Shown here: positions 9,133 through 17,398 of the stretch, piece by piece | Layout: the number at the start of each line of letters is the position of its first letter | How positions within the stretch are numbered: the stretch's first letter is position 1 | Assembly: GCF_030411955.1 (NCBI RefSeq) | Contig: NZ_JASNRA010000030.1 | Span: 1 to 58,109, forward strand | Length of the DNA: 58,109 bases | Source: Massilia sp. YIM B02443 | Lineage (GTDB): Bacteria; Pseudomonadota; Gammaproteobacteria; Burkholderiales; Burkholderiaceae_D | Direction of reading: 5' to 3' | Made by a program: the position numbers and the translations under genes | The notes under the pieces: generated by a model | The model's database searches: none | The model's input: the letters and a program-made list of their open reading frames with translations, nothing else | What the model was told of the DNA's origin: nothing

Positions 9133-9977
9133 CGGCGACCATGCCGCCGCTGGTGCTCGCCGCGGTGCTGCTGGCGGCCTTGATGCACGCGTCGTGGAAT
9201 GCCGCTCTCAAGGCGCAGCCCGACACCACGCTGGCGGCGCTGGCCGTCAGCGGCGGCGCAGGTTTGCTCGGCGCGGTGGCGCTGCTGTTCCTGCCGCCGC
9301 CCGATCCCGCCAGCTGGCCCTTCATCGCCGCTTCCGGCGCGATCCACGTCGTGTATTACCTGCTGCTGGCCTGGGCCTACCGCCACGCCGACATCAGCCA
9401 CGCCTACCCCTTGATGCGCGGCTGCGCACCGGTGCTGGTGGCGCTGGCGGGGCAGCTGGTGGCCGGCGAGCGGCTGCACGGCGCGCAGTGGGCCGCCATC
9501 GGCCTGATCGGCGCCGGCGGCGCGGTGCTGACCTTCGGCGCGCGCCAGCCGGCCGGCGCCAAAGCGACGGTGCTGGCGCTGCTGGCGGCAGTGCTGATCG
9601 CGGCCTACACGCTGGTGGACGGCATCGGCGTGCGGCGTTCCGGTTCGCCCGCCGCCTACACCTGCTGGATCCTGATGCTGGGCGCAGTCGGCGCGGTGGC
9701 GGCGTCGTGGCGCTCGACCGAAGGCCGGCTGCCGGCCTACGTCTTGCGCCGCCCCGGCCTGGTGCTGCTGGGCGGCGTCGCCACCACCGGCTCCTACGCC
9801 ATCGCGCTGTGGGCCATGACGCTGGCGCCGGTGGCGGTGGTGGCCGCGCTGCGCGAGACCTCGATCGTGTTCGCCACCGCGATCGCCGCGCTGGTGCTGC
9901 GCGAGCGCATGACCCGCGCGCGCGTGGCCGGCGCCGGCATCATCGCGCTGGGGGCGGTGGCGATGCGGCTGGCCTAG
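9129..9977 (+). CDS. EamA-family (DMT) transporter
   Basis: 282-residue integral membrane protein with about ten hydrophobic helices arranged as two EamA repeats, the drug/metabolite transporter layout. The motif ASWNAALKAQPD in helix 1 and WAYRHADISHAYPLMRG at the end of the first repeat are typical of EamA proteins. The ATG at 9129 overlaps the MFS stop codon (ATGA), implying translational coupling. The substrate is unknown; family members export amino acids, nucleotides or other metabolites. Its stop overlaps by four bases the stop of the convergent TonB receptor gene, leaving no room for a terminator between them. Confidence 0.85.
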   Translation: MTATMPPLVLAAVLLAALMHASWNAALKAQPDTTLAALAVSGGAGLLGAVALLFLPPPDPASWPFIAASGAIHVVYYLLLAWAYRHADISHAYPLMRGCAPVLVALAGQLVAGERLHGAQWAAIGLIGAGGAVLTFGARQPAGAKATVLALLAAVLIAAYTLVDGIGVRRSGSPAAYTCWILMLGAVGAVAASWRSTEGRLPAYVLRRPGLVLLGGVATTGSYAIALWAMTLAPVAVVAALRETSIVFATAIAALVLRERMTRARVAGAGIIALGAVAMRLA

Positions 9978-12142
9978 AAGTTCATTTCATAGGTCGCCTG
10001 CGCGCGCACCGTCCCCGGATAGGTCCAGCGGCGCCGTTCCAGGCCGGTGGCCGGATCGAAGTACGACGGCTCGAAGCCGCTATCCTCGCCGTGCAGGTTC
10101 GACAGCGCCAGGCGCAGCTCCTGCTTCGGCGTGAATTTCCAGGCCGCGTAGGCGCCGAGGTCGGTCATCGCTTCGGAATAAAATCCGCGGTTGGCGGCGA
10201 CCCGCACGAAGCCCTTGCGCGTGAACGAGACGCTGGCGCCGGCGCTCAAGCGCCCCGCGCGCCAGTCGATGCCGGCCGTGGCCGACAGCGGCGACTGGCG
10301 TTCGAGCCGGTTGTCCGGCCCCGGCACCGATTCCACGCGCGACCAGTGGCGGCTGACGCCGGCGCGCAGGTCGATCGCCGGCGCGCCCTCGAACAGGGTC
10401 TTGAGCGGGAATTTGGTTTCCAGCTCCAGCGTGCGGGTGACGGCGCGGCCGTCGTTGACCGGCGTGAAGATCCAGCGGTAGCCGTCGAAGTAGATGCGGT
10501 TGCTGGTGTAGTCGTCGATGCGGCGCACCGACGCATTCACCGCCACCATCGCGCCTTCGGCCCAGTAGTGCTCGTAGCCGGCGTCGAGTCCCAGCGCCAG
10601 CTCGGGTTTGAGCTCGGGATTGCCTTGCGGATCGGCCTCGGTGGCGCTGTTGTTTTCCCAGGTGAAGCGGCGCGGGATCAGGTTGTCCACGGTCGGCGCC
10701 TTGTAGGTGCGGCTCAGGGCCAGGCGCAGCTGGTCGCTGGCGCCCGAGCCTGCTTTTCCCGGGAGTTTGTACAGCGTTTGCAGCACCGGGCTCCAGACGC
10801 TGGAGCGGTGGTCGACCGGCCCGATGGTGTCACCGGTCACGCGGGTGCGGATGCCCTCCCAACGGGCGCCCACGTACATCGACCATTGCGGTGTGATGTT
10901 CCACTCGTCCTGGCCGTACAGCGCCAGTCGCGTCACCCGCCCCTCGAAGTGCTCGTCCAGCGGCAGGCCGGGTGGGAACACGCGTACCCGGTCGCGTTCG
11001 TGGCGCGCGTCGTTGCGCCGGTTCGAGCCGCCGTCCCAGCCGAAGGCCAGCACGTGACCGGCCTCGAGCTTGCGCAGGTATTTGCCGGTGGAGTTCACTT
11101 CGCGCATGCGCTCGCGCGTGTCGACCACGCCGTCGGTGGCCGGTGCGCCGGCCGGGTCAAGGCCGGCGCGCCGCAACAGGTTGTCGCTGTTTTCGCCCAC
11201 GACACCGAGCTTGGCCTCGACGCTGGCGCCGGACGCCAGTTCGCGCGACCAGGCCAGGTTGGTGGTGACGTTCTCGGCGTCGACCCGCATCGCGGTGGTG
11301 ACCGTGGGCACCGGTGGCGGCGTGCCGATCAGCGTGTCGACCGTCGATGGCGCATGGTTGCGGAAGCGATTCACATTGACCAGCGTCTCGAGGCTCAGCT
11401 TGTCGCCGCGCTCGAGCGTCCATTCCACGCGCGGGGTCAGGTTCAGGCGGTGCATGCGGCCGCGTTCGTGCGTGGTGGTCAGTCTCAGGCGGTCGAGCGG
11501 GCCGTCAAGGGCAGTGTTCCGCTCGACGCCGCTCCATACGCGGCTGAAGCGCTCCAGCTGCAGGTCGGCCGCCAGCGAATACGCCAGGCGGTCGCTGCGT
11601 TCGCTCAGGCGCCAGGTGGCGCTCGGACCGCGGAACAGCGACGATTGCAGCATGCCGAGCTTGAACTGGCGCTCGGCCTTGCCCGACAAGCGGCGCATGA
11701 CGATGTTGATCGTGCCCGCCACCGACTGGGTCGGCAGGTCGGCCGTGGCCGCGCGCAGCACCTCGATACGCTCGACCACCTCGGGCGACAGCCTGTCGAA
11801 GTCGAAGCCGGCCGGGGCACGCTCGCCATTGATCAGCACCTGCGTGTAGCTGCCCAGGCCGCGCATCTGGATCGCGCCGCCGCGCCCGCCACTGGTGTCG
11901 ACCGTGACGCCGGGTACGCGCTTGAGCACGTCCAGTACCGAGCGGTCGCCGTAGCGCGCGATCTCGTCGCGCCGGATCACGATGCGGCTGGCCGTGTCGT
12001 CGCGCCGGGCGTTGTAGGCGGCGCCTCTGACCTCGATCTGATGCGTGTCTGGTGCGCCCTGCTCTTCCTGGGCGGCGGCGTGGCTGGCCAGGAAAAGCGC
12101 GACCAGCAACGGGATGGATCGGTAAGACGAATGCTGGTGCAT
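9974..12142 (-). CDS. TonB-dependent outer-membrane receptor
   Basis: 722-residue outer-membrane receptor. A signal peptide is visible (SIPLLVALFLASHAAAQ). The plug domain follows at about residues 45-165, with conserved VLDVLKRVPGVTVD, IQMRGLG, VLINGERAP and ERIEVLRA stretches. The remainder is a long beta-barrel ending in the aromatic residue Phe (ATYEMNF), the usual outer-membrane assembly signal. A ferric siderophore or another scarce ligand is typical, but the substrate cannot be assigned. No TonB/ExbBD or regulator is adjacent. The ATG has a good GGGAGAG site. The gene is convergent with the EamA gene. Confidence 0.9.
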   Translation of the reverse strand: MHQHSSYRSIPLLVALFLASHAAAQEEQGAPDTHQIEVRGAAYNARRDDTASRIVIRRDEIARYGDRSVLDVLKRVPGVTVDTSGGRGGAIQMRGLGSYTQVLINGERAPAGFDFDRLSPEVVERIEVLRAATADLPTQSVAGTINIVMRRLSGKAERQFKLGMLQSSLFRGPSATWRLSERSDRLAYSLAADLQLERFSRVWSGVERNTALDGPLDRLRLTTTHERGRMHRLNLTPRVEWTLERGDKLSLETLVNVNRFRNHAPSTVDTLIGTPPPVPTVTTAMRVDAENVTTNLAWSRELASGASVEAKLGVVGENSDNLLRRAGLDPAGAPATDGVVDTRERMREVNSTGKYLRKLEAGHVLAFGWDGGSNRRNDARHERDRVRVFPPGLPLDEHFEGRVTRLALYGQDEWNITPQWSMYVGARWEGIRTRVTGDTIGPVDHRSSVWSPVLQTLYKLPGKAGSGASDQLRLALSRTYKAPTVDNLIPRRFTWENNSATEADPQGNPELKPELALGLDAGYEHYWAEGAMVAVNASVRRIDDYTSNRIYFDGYRWIFTPVNDGRAVTRTLELETKFPLKTLFEGAPAIDLRAGVSRHWSRVESVPGPDNRLERQSPLSATAGIDWRAGRLSAGASVSFTRKGFVRVAANRGFYSEAMTDLGAYAAWKFTPKQELRLALSNLHGEDSGFEPSYFDPATGLERRRWTYPGTVRAQATYEMNF

Positions 12143-12430
12143 GGCAACTTCTCTCCCTGGTTATTGAACACGTGTGGAGAGAATGTATTCCAAGTAATGG
12201 CAGAATGTAAACGTATCTATGGAAGGTTGAATTGCCATGCATGAGAACGTAAATATTACTTGTGCGAGCAATAATTATTTCCAACCCATGAGCGCGTACC
12301 GGTCGTCCGCCACGGCCGTGCGACCTGGAGTACACTCGGCCGGTGCGTCCCTGGGAAATGATCTTTCCAATAAGCATTCCATCTGGATCACGCTTTATAA
12401 TGCGCACTTTTCCATGAAAGGCGATCGACC
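12143..12430. other. Intergenic region between TonB receptor and psd
   Basis: This 288-base stretch holds the receptor promoter on the minus strand and, for the plus strand, a consensus TATAAT at 12396-12401 about 30 bases before the psd start. A 10-base palindrome (AATAATTATT) lies near 12270. No gene or RNA was recognised in it. Confidence 0.4.
12182..12211 (-). promoter_or_regulatory. Candidate sigma70 promoter of the TonB receptor
   Basis: On the minus strand TTTACA and TACATT are separated by 18 bases, about 40 bases upstream of the receptor start. The region is clearly more AT-rich than the genes around it. No Fur box was recognised with confidence. Confidence 0.35.
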
Positions 12431-13285
12431 GTGTCCCGCATAAAAGTCCTGCCCCAATACGTGATGCCGAAGCAGGCAATGACCACCTTCGCCGGCCGCG
12501 TGGCGGGTGCCAAGGGCGGCTCCATGACGACCAGCCTGATCCGCTGGTTCGTGGGCAAGTACGGCGTCAACATGGACGAAGCGGCCGACCCGGACATCGC
12601 CAGCTACCCCAGCTTCAACGAGTTCTTCACCCGTCCCCTGCGCGCCGGCGCGCGTCCGCTGGCGCAGGCCGACTACGTGTGCCCGGTCGACGGCGCGATC
12701 AGCCAGTTCGGCGACATCGACGACCACCAGATCTTCCAGGCCAAGGGCCACAAGTTCACCACGGCCGAACTGGTCGGCGGTGACCAGACCCTGGCCGCGC
12801 ACTTCCAGCACGGCCACTTCGCCAACCTGTACCTGAGCCCGAAGGACTACCACCGCATCCACATGCCGTGCGACGGCCGCCTGACGCGCATGATCTATGT
12901 GCCCGGCAAGCTGTTCTCGGTGAACCCGACCACGGCGCGCGGCGTGCCGGGCCTGTTCGCGCGCAACGAGCGCGTGGTGTGCGTGTTCGAGAACGATGAG
13001 TTCGGGCCGTTCGTGATGACCCTGGTAGGCGCGACCATCGTCGGCAGCATGGCGACCGTGTGGCACGGCGTGGTCAATCCCCCGCGCATGCCGCGCATCT
13101 GCGACTGGAACTACGAACCGGGCCAGGTGACCTTGAAAAAAGGCGAAGAGATGGGCCGCTTCCTGCTCGGCTCCACCGTGGTGATGCTGTTCAAGCAGGG
13201 CGCGATCTCCTTCAATGACGAATGGGCGCCGGAACGCGCCGTGCGCCTGGGCGAAGTGATGGGCAACCGCGCCGCCGCCCGCTGA
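12431..13285 (+). CDS. psd: Phosphatidylserine decarboxylase
   Basis: 284-residue enzyme converting phosphatidylserine to phosphatidylethanolamine at the inner membrane. The family signatures are present: SFNEFFTRPLR, CPVDGAIS, the His in YHRIHMPCDG, VGATIVGS, and near the C-terminus the LGST motif (FLLGSTVVMLF), where self-cleavage produces the pyruvoyl prosthetic group. Length matches the proteobacterial long form. The start is a GTG with an upstream AAAGG and a TATAAT about 30 bases before it. No other phospholipid gene is adjacent. Confidence 0.95.
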   Translation: MSRIKVLPQYVMPKQAMTTFAGRVAGAKGGSMTTSLIRWFVGKYGVNMDEAADPDIASYPSFNEFFTRPLRAGARPLAQADYVCPVDGAISQFGDIDDHQIFQAKGHKFTTAELVGGDQTLAAHFQHGHFANLYLSPKDYHRIHMPCDGRLTRMIYVPGKLFSVNPTTARGVPGLFARNERVVCVFENDEFGPFVMTLVGATIVGSMATVWHGVVNPPRMPRICDWNYEPGQVTLKKGEEMGRFLLGSTVVMLFKQGAISFNDEWAPERAVRLGEVMGNRAAAR

Positions 13286-13295
13286 TCGCTTCTGC

Positions 13296-14231
13296 CTAGA
13301 CGGCGTGGACCGCGCTGGCGGCCGGCGCCGGGCCGTGCCCCTGCTCGTGGCAGGCCTGCTGCATCATGTCGAGGAACACCCGGGTCTTGGCCGGCATCAG
13401 CTTGCGGCTCGGGAACACCGCCCAGCCGTTCGCGCTCGGCATCTCCCATTCCGGCAACACCCGCACCAATTCCCCCGCCTGCATGTACGGCTGCGCGAAC
13501 AGCGACGAACTGAGCGCGATGCCGGCGCCGCGCGCGGCGATGCGCGCCAGCAGGTCGGGCGAATTGGCCGTCAGGCGCGCCGGCAGCGCCCGCTCCCAGC
13601 GCACCTTGCCGCGCGTGAGCACCCAGGGCGCCGCGCCGCCGCTGCGGCTGAGGATGCACAACAGGTCGTGCGCCGATAAATCGTCCGGGTGCTCGGGAAT
13701 GCCGTGCAGCGCCAGGTAGCCGGGCGCCGCGTACAAGCCAGGCTGCTCGAGCGTGATCGGGCGCGCGCTCAGGGTGGCGTCGTCGGGCAAATCTCCCATC
13801 CGGATCGCGATGTCGAAATTCTCCGCCACCAGGTCGACCCGGCGCGGCGACAAGTCCAGTTCCAGCGTCACTTGTGGGTAGCGCGCCAGGAAGCGCGCGA
13901 TGACTTCGTTGAGGTTGTTGGCGAAGTCGCCCGGCGCCGAGATGCGCAGCTTGCCGCTTGGCGTGCCTTGCCGGTGCTGGGCCAGCGCGCCGGCCGCGTC
14001 GACCTCGTCGGCCAGGCGGCGGGCATGCTCGTACAGGCTGGCGCCAAATTCCGTCACCACCAGTTTGCGCGTGGTCCGCTGCAGCAGCCGTTCGCCGAGC
14101 GTGGTTTCCAGCAGCGCCAGGCGGCGTGAGACGGTCGACTTGGGCAGCTTGACGCGCTCGGCCGCGCGGCTGAAGCTGCCCGCCTCGACGATACGGGCGA
14201 ACAGCAGCAGGTCATTCGGTTCCACATCCAT
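13296..14231 (-). CDS. LysR-family transcriptional regulator
   Basis: 311-residue DNA-binding regulator. Residues about 5-64 form the winged helix-turn-helix (GSFSRAAERVKLPKSTVSRR, then LERLL-type wing residues), and residues about 90-295 form the periplasmic-binding-like effector domain (GKLRISAPGDFANN). It resembles the CrgA/YafC-type LysR proteins. It is divergent from the azoreductase gene with 110 bases between them, the usual layout for a LysR protein controlling its neighbour. The intergenic region is AT-rich and contains TAATGTTATCCATTTTA, which may hold the operator. An effector such as a quinone or azo compound is inferred from the neighbour only. Confidence 0.9.
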   Translation of the reverse strand: MDVEPNDLLLFARIVEAGSFSRAAERVKLPKSTVSRRLALLETTLGERLLQRTTRKLVVTEFGASLYEHARRLADEVDAAGALAQHRQGTPSGKLRISAPGDFANNLNEVIARFLARYPQVTLELDLSPRRVDLVAENFDIAIRMGDLPDDATLSARPITLEQPGLYAAPGYLALHGIPEHPDDLSAHDLLCILSRSGGAAPWVLTRGKVRWERALPARLTANSPDLLARIAARGAGIALSSSLFAQPYMQAGELVRVLPEWEMPSANGWAVFPSRKLMPAKTRVFLDMMQQACHEQGHGPAPAASAVHAV

Positions 14232-14341
14232 GATTGTCCCACCAGCAGAATAATGTTATCCATTTTACTGGCTTCCGGATCGTTTTTGGAATTGCTAAAG
14301 TGGCTCCATCGAAACTTGATCAACCAACGAAGGGACCCACC

Positions 14342-14938
14342 ATGAACATCCTGCAGATCACCACCAGCGTGCGCGGCGACGCATCGGAATCGACCCGCGT
14401 CACCAACCAGATCGTGGCCAGGCTGGTCGCCGCCAACCCGGGCGCGACCGTCGTCCGGCGCGACTTCGGCGCCCAGCCGCACCCGCTGCTGGACGGCGCC
14501 GCCTTGGGCGCGCTGTTCACCCCGGCCGACCAGCGCACCGCCGAACAACTGGCGCGCGTGCAGCTGGATGACGCCCTGATCCTGGAAGCGCAGGCGGCCG
14601 ACGTGATCGTGCTGGGCGCCCCGATGTACAACTTCGCGATGCCGGTGCAGCTGAAAAGCTGGTTCGATGCGATTGCCCGCGCCGGCGTGACCTTCCGCTA
14701 CACCGAGACCGGTCCGGAAGGCCTGCTGAAGAACAAGAAGGTCTATGTGGCGGCCGCGCGCGGCGGCGTCTACGAAGAAGCCAACGACCCGCAAGTGCCG
14801 CAGATGCGCGCGCTGCTGAACTTCCTCGGCCTGACCGACCAGACCTTCATCTACTCGTCGGGCATGGCGATGGGTCCGGACGCCGTGGCCAACGGCCAGG
14901 CTGCCGCCAACGCCGCGATCGAGAAAGCACTGGCATAA
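14342..14938 (+). CDS. azoR: FMN-dependent NADH-azoreductase
   Basis: 198-residue flavodoxin-like enzyme that uses NADH and FMN for two-electron reduction of azo compounds and quinones. Family features are ITTSVRGDASESTR at the phosphate-binding N-terminus, PMYNFAMPVQLKSWFD (the FMN-contacting MYNF motif) and FRYTETGPEGLL followed by AARGGVY. Length agrees with AzoR. The start ATG was chosen because it aligns with the family start and follows GAAGGGACC. It is divergent from the LysR gene and precedes the pirin gene, suggesting a quinone-detoxification group. Confidence 0.93.
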   Translation: MNILQITTSVRGDASESTRVTNQIVARLVAANPGATVVRRDFGAQPHPLLDGAALGALFTPADQRTAEQLARVQLDDALILEAQAADVIVLGAPMYNFAMPVQLKSWFDAIARAGVTFRYTETGPEGLLKNKKVYVAAARGGVYEEANDPQVPQMRALLNFLGLTDQTFIYSSGMAMGPDAVANGQAAANAAIEKALA

Positions 14939-14940
14939 CA

Positions 14941-15054
14941 CGTAGGGTTGGCGGCTCCGCCGCCGACGCGGCGATGGTTGGCGGCTTCGATATCGCGCCG
15001 GATGATCTTGAAGCAAACAATCACCGCGTCGGCGGCCGAGCCGCCAACCCTACG
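14941..15054. mobile_element. MITE-like or palindromic repeat element, 114 bp with 31-bp terminal inverted repeats
   Basis: The left arm 14941-14971 (beginning CGTAGGGTTGGCGGCTCC) and the right arm 15024-15054 are reverse complements at 30 of 31 positions, separated by 52 bases. The inner part repeats GGTTGGCGGCTTCG next to the left arm. The element fills almost the whole gap between azoR and pirin and ends about 8 bases before the pirin ribosome-binding site. It codes for nothing. No target duplication is obvious. In RNA it would form a long stem. Confidence 0.75.
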
Positions 15055-15073
15055 CTACCTCCAGGAGAACACC

Positions 15074-15943
15074 ATGAGCAGCACCTTGAGCGACACTACC
15101 CTCATCAAGACGCGCGGCGTCGAACGCATCATCAACGGCCAGTTCGTGATGGACGGCGCCGGAGTCCGGATCAACCGCGTGCTGACCGGTCCCCTGCAGC
15201 GCCGCCTGGATCCGTTCCTGATGCTCGACGCCTTCGGCAGCGACAAGCCGGGCGACTACATCGCCGGCTTCCCGGAACACCCGCACCGCGGCTTCGAGAC
15301 CATCACCTACATGCTGGCCGGCCGCATGCGCCACCGCGACAGCGCCGGCAACGAAGGCCTGGTGACCGATGGCGGCGTGCAGTGGATGACCGCCGGACGC
15401 GGCGTCGCCCACTCCGAGATGCCGGAGCAGACCGAGGGCCTGATGGAAGGCTTCCAGTTGTGGCTCAACCTGCCCGCCACGGACAAGATGATGGCGCCGT
15501 GGTACCGCGACATCCCGCGCGAGGAAGTGCCTCGTTTCACCACGCCTGACGGCGTGACGGTGCAGGTGATCGCCGGCAGCACCCATGGCGTGGCCGGCGC
15601 CGTGCAGCGCGCCCGTACCGAGCCGCTCTACCTAGACCTGCATATCCCGGCCGGCGTCACCTTCGAACAGCCGCTGCCTGGCGGGCACAATGCCTTCGTG
15701 TACGTGTTCCGCGGCGAAGCCGTGATCGCGGGCAAAGGCGTGCCGCAGACGCGCATGGCGATCCTGGACAATGCGCCGGGCGCCGACGGCGTGCGCATCA
15801 AGGCGCTGGCCGACACCCGCATGCTGGTGCTGGCCGGTAAGCCACTGGGCGAGCCGATCGCGCAGTACGGGCCGTTCGTGATGAATACCCAGGCCGAGCT
15901 GGTGCAGGCGGTCGAGGATTTCCGCAGCGGGCGCTTCGCCTGA
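15074..15943 (+). CDS. Pirin-family protein
   Basis: 289-residue cupin-fold protein. The first cupin holds the metal-ligand pattern FPEHPHRGFETITYML with HRDSAGNEG and GVQWMTAGRGVAHSEMP, the His/Glu set of pirins. A second cupin-like domain covers about residues 175-270. Bacterial pirins are described as quercetin dioxygenases or redox-sensing iron proteins; which applies here is unknown. The ATG follows CCAGGAGAA, located directly after the inverted-repeat element. Its position after azoR suggests co-expression under the LysR regulator, with the repeat possibly modulating the message; that is inference. Confidence 0.92.
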   Translation: MSSTLSDTTLIKTRGVERIINGQFVMDGAGVRINRVLTGPLQRRLDPFLMLDAFGSDKPGDYIAGFPEHPHRGFETITYMLAGRMRHRDSAGNEGLVTDGGVQWMTAGRGVAHSEMPEQTEGLMEGFQLWLNLPATDKMMAPWYRDIPREEVPRFTTPDGVTVQVIAGSTHGVAGAVQRARTEPLYLDLHIPAGVTFEQPLPGGHNAFVYVFRGEAVIAGKGVPQTRMAILDNAPGADGVRIKALADTRMLVLAGKPLGEPIAQYGPFVMNTQAELVQAVEDFRSGRFA

Positions 15944-16039
15944 GCCGGCATCCGCGTCGAGCGAGGCGCCCCGCCGCTGTGCGGATGCAGGCGCCTTGCG
16001 CTACACTCGCGGGATGACACAACCGCAACACACCTGAAC

Positions 16040-16510
16040 ATGGCCCTGCTGGACACCCTGGGCGCGCTGCTCTCGCGCGCCAGCCACGCGCTCGGCCTGG
16101 AAAACGCCGACCGCTTCCCGCGCGGCCAGATCAATCCGCACACGCGCTGGAACAAGGCCTATTTCGACATCGCGTCCGACCTCAAGGCCGATCAGATGGA
16201 GCACATCATCTGCGCCGCGATTACCAATACCCCGCACGTGTTCGGCGAGATCCGCAATCCCACGCCGCGCATGCAGCGCGCCCTGCTGGCCGTGATCGAA
16301 GCGCAGCTGCGCCGCGCCGGCGGCCCGGTCGACCTGGTGCACCTCTTGATCCGGGCCTACCGCAGCCCGCACACGCCCGACATCGTCCCCGGCCTGCGCG
16401 ACCAGATCGCGGCCAACGCGCAGTACGACGCCAACATCCAGGCGCATGCGGTGCTGGCCTTCCTGGGCGACGCGCCAGCGGGTTTTGGTGTGATCGAGGC
16501 GCGTAGCTAG
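16040..16510 (+). CDS. Hypothetical protein (156 aa)
   Basis: No known domain is recognised. The protein starts with an amphipathic helix (ALLDTLGALLSRASHALGL) and is mostly helical, with NPHTRWNKAYFDIAS and TNTPHVFGEIRNPTPRMQRALL as notable stretches. There is no signal peptide or membrane segment. No convincing Shine-Dalgarno precedes the ATG; a seven-codon reading frame (ATG at 16014) ends just before it. The gene stands alone between pirin and the NTF2-like gene. Coding is supported by length and codon usage like its neighbours. Confidence 0.65.
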   Translation: MALLDTLGALLSRASHALGLENADRFPRGQINPHTRWNKAYFDIASDLKADQMEHIICAAITNTPHVFGEIRNPTPRMQRALLAVIEAQLRRAGGPVDLVHLLIRAYRSPHTPDIVPGLRDQIAANAQYDANIQAHAVLAFLGDAPAGFGVIEARS

Positions 16511-16609
16511 CAGGCGTCCTGGCGTGAGAATCGGTGAGTGTTGGACCGGACTGCTTCGGCTATGCTTTCCCGATAACAGCCCTCTCCCCTACCTGCCAGG
16601 AGTTCGCCA

Positions 16610-16993
16610 ATGCAGCCTCATGATCCGCGCGCCATCGTCAACGCCTATCTTGCCGCCTACAACAGCTTCGACCTGGAGCGCATGTTCGGCGTGCTGGCCG
16701 ACACGGTCCGGTTCGAAAACTATTCGGGCGACGAATTGACGGCGCAGGCCAGCGGACTGGCCGAGTTTCGCCAGCTGGCGGAACAATCGAAAGGGATCTT
16801 TTCGGAACGCGAGCAGCGCGTCACGAAGTGGGAAATCGGCGACAGCGGCGTCACCGTCGACATCGCCTACCGCGGCACGCTGGCTCAGGACATCCCCGGC
16901 GGCCCGGCGGCCGGGACGGTCCTCGAACTGAACGGCGTGAGCGAATTCGCGTTCGAGGACGGCAAGATCAGCAAGATCGTCGATCGCGCCTAG
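16610..16993 (+). CDS. SnoaL/NTF2-like fold protein
   Basis: 127-residue protein with the nuclear-transport-factor-2-like cone fold of the SnoaL-type polyketide-cyclase or ketosteroid-isomerase superfamily. The typical start is YLAAYNSFDLERMFGVLADTVRF, followed by Gly- and Trp-containing strands (KWEIGDSGVTVDIAYRG) and a final FAFEDGKISKI strand. Such proteins are small enzymes or ligand binders; a substrate cannot be named. The ATG has a good AGGAG site (CCAGGAGTTCGCC). The gene is monocistronic and convergent with the small minus-strand gene after it. Confidence 0.8.
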   Translation: MQPHDPRAIVNAYLAAYNSFDLERMFGVLADTVRFENYSGDELTAQASGLAEFRQLAEQSKGIFSEREQRVTKWEIGDSGVTVDIAYRGTLAQDIPGGPAAGTVLELNGVSEFAFEDGKISKIVDRA

Positions 16994-17021
16994 CCGGCAC
17001 GTTCGACGGCCGATCGACCTG

Positions 17022-17219
17022 TCAGGCCAACGCTTCCTTGGCCGCTTCCTCGGGCGTCAAGCCGTCGTAGAACTGGTCGGTAAACCATTCGATCTGTTCT
17101 TCGATGTGGTCCTGCGCCTGCTTCACGGTGGCGCCGCCGGCGACCAGGAAGCCTTCGACTTCGATGCACCAGTTAATGAGCGCCATCGTCTCTTCGTCGA
17201 GTTCTTCTTTCTTGGCCAT
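17022..17219 (-). CDS. Small acidic hypothetical protein (65 aa)
   Basis: Short, strongly acidic and helical protein starting MAKKEELDEETMALINWCIE and ending TPEEAAKEALA. The start ATG is preceded by AAAGGAAC, a good ribosome-binding site. No domain is recognised and no signal or membrane segment is seen. It has one Cys and two Trp residues. It is convergent with the SnoaL-like gene. Conservation as a gene is plausible but not testable here. Confidence 0.65.
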   Translation of the reverse strand: MAKKEELDEETMALINWCIEVEGFLVAGGATVKQAQDHIEEQIEWFTDQFYDGLTPEEAAKEALA

Positions 17220-17398
17220 ATTGTTCCTTTTACACGTTCATGAGCGGCGGGTCGACGCGACCCGCTTCATCGCCATTTTACCGTGTCGGGACATTCCGGA
17301 GCCTCGCGGGTTCCGCTGTAACCCTTGGCCGCAGCCGCTTTACGGTTTCGACGGCATCGTAGAATCGGTGTTTCGCAATGACATTGAAGGAACGATGA

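Noticed and set aside
9116..12244. 1042-codon plus-strand frame over the EamA and TonB receptor genes
   Set aside because: It runs out of frame through one real gene and antisense through another; composition is shadow-like.
16014..16037. Seven-codon frame before the 156-residue hypothetical gene as a leader peptide
   Set aside because: Too short, with no regulatory codon pattern or attenuator-like stem.
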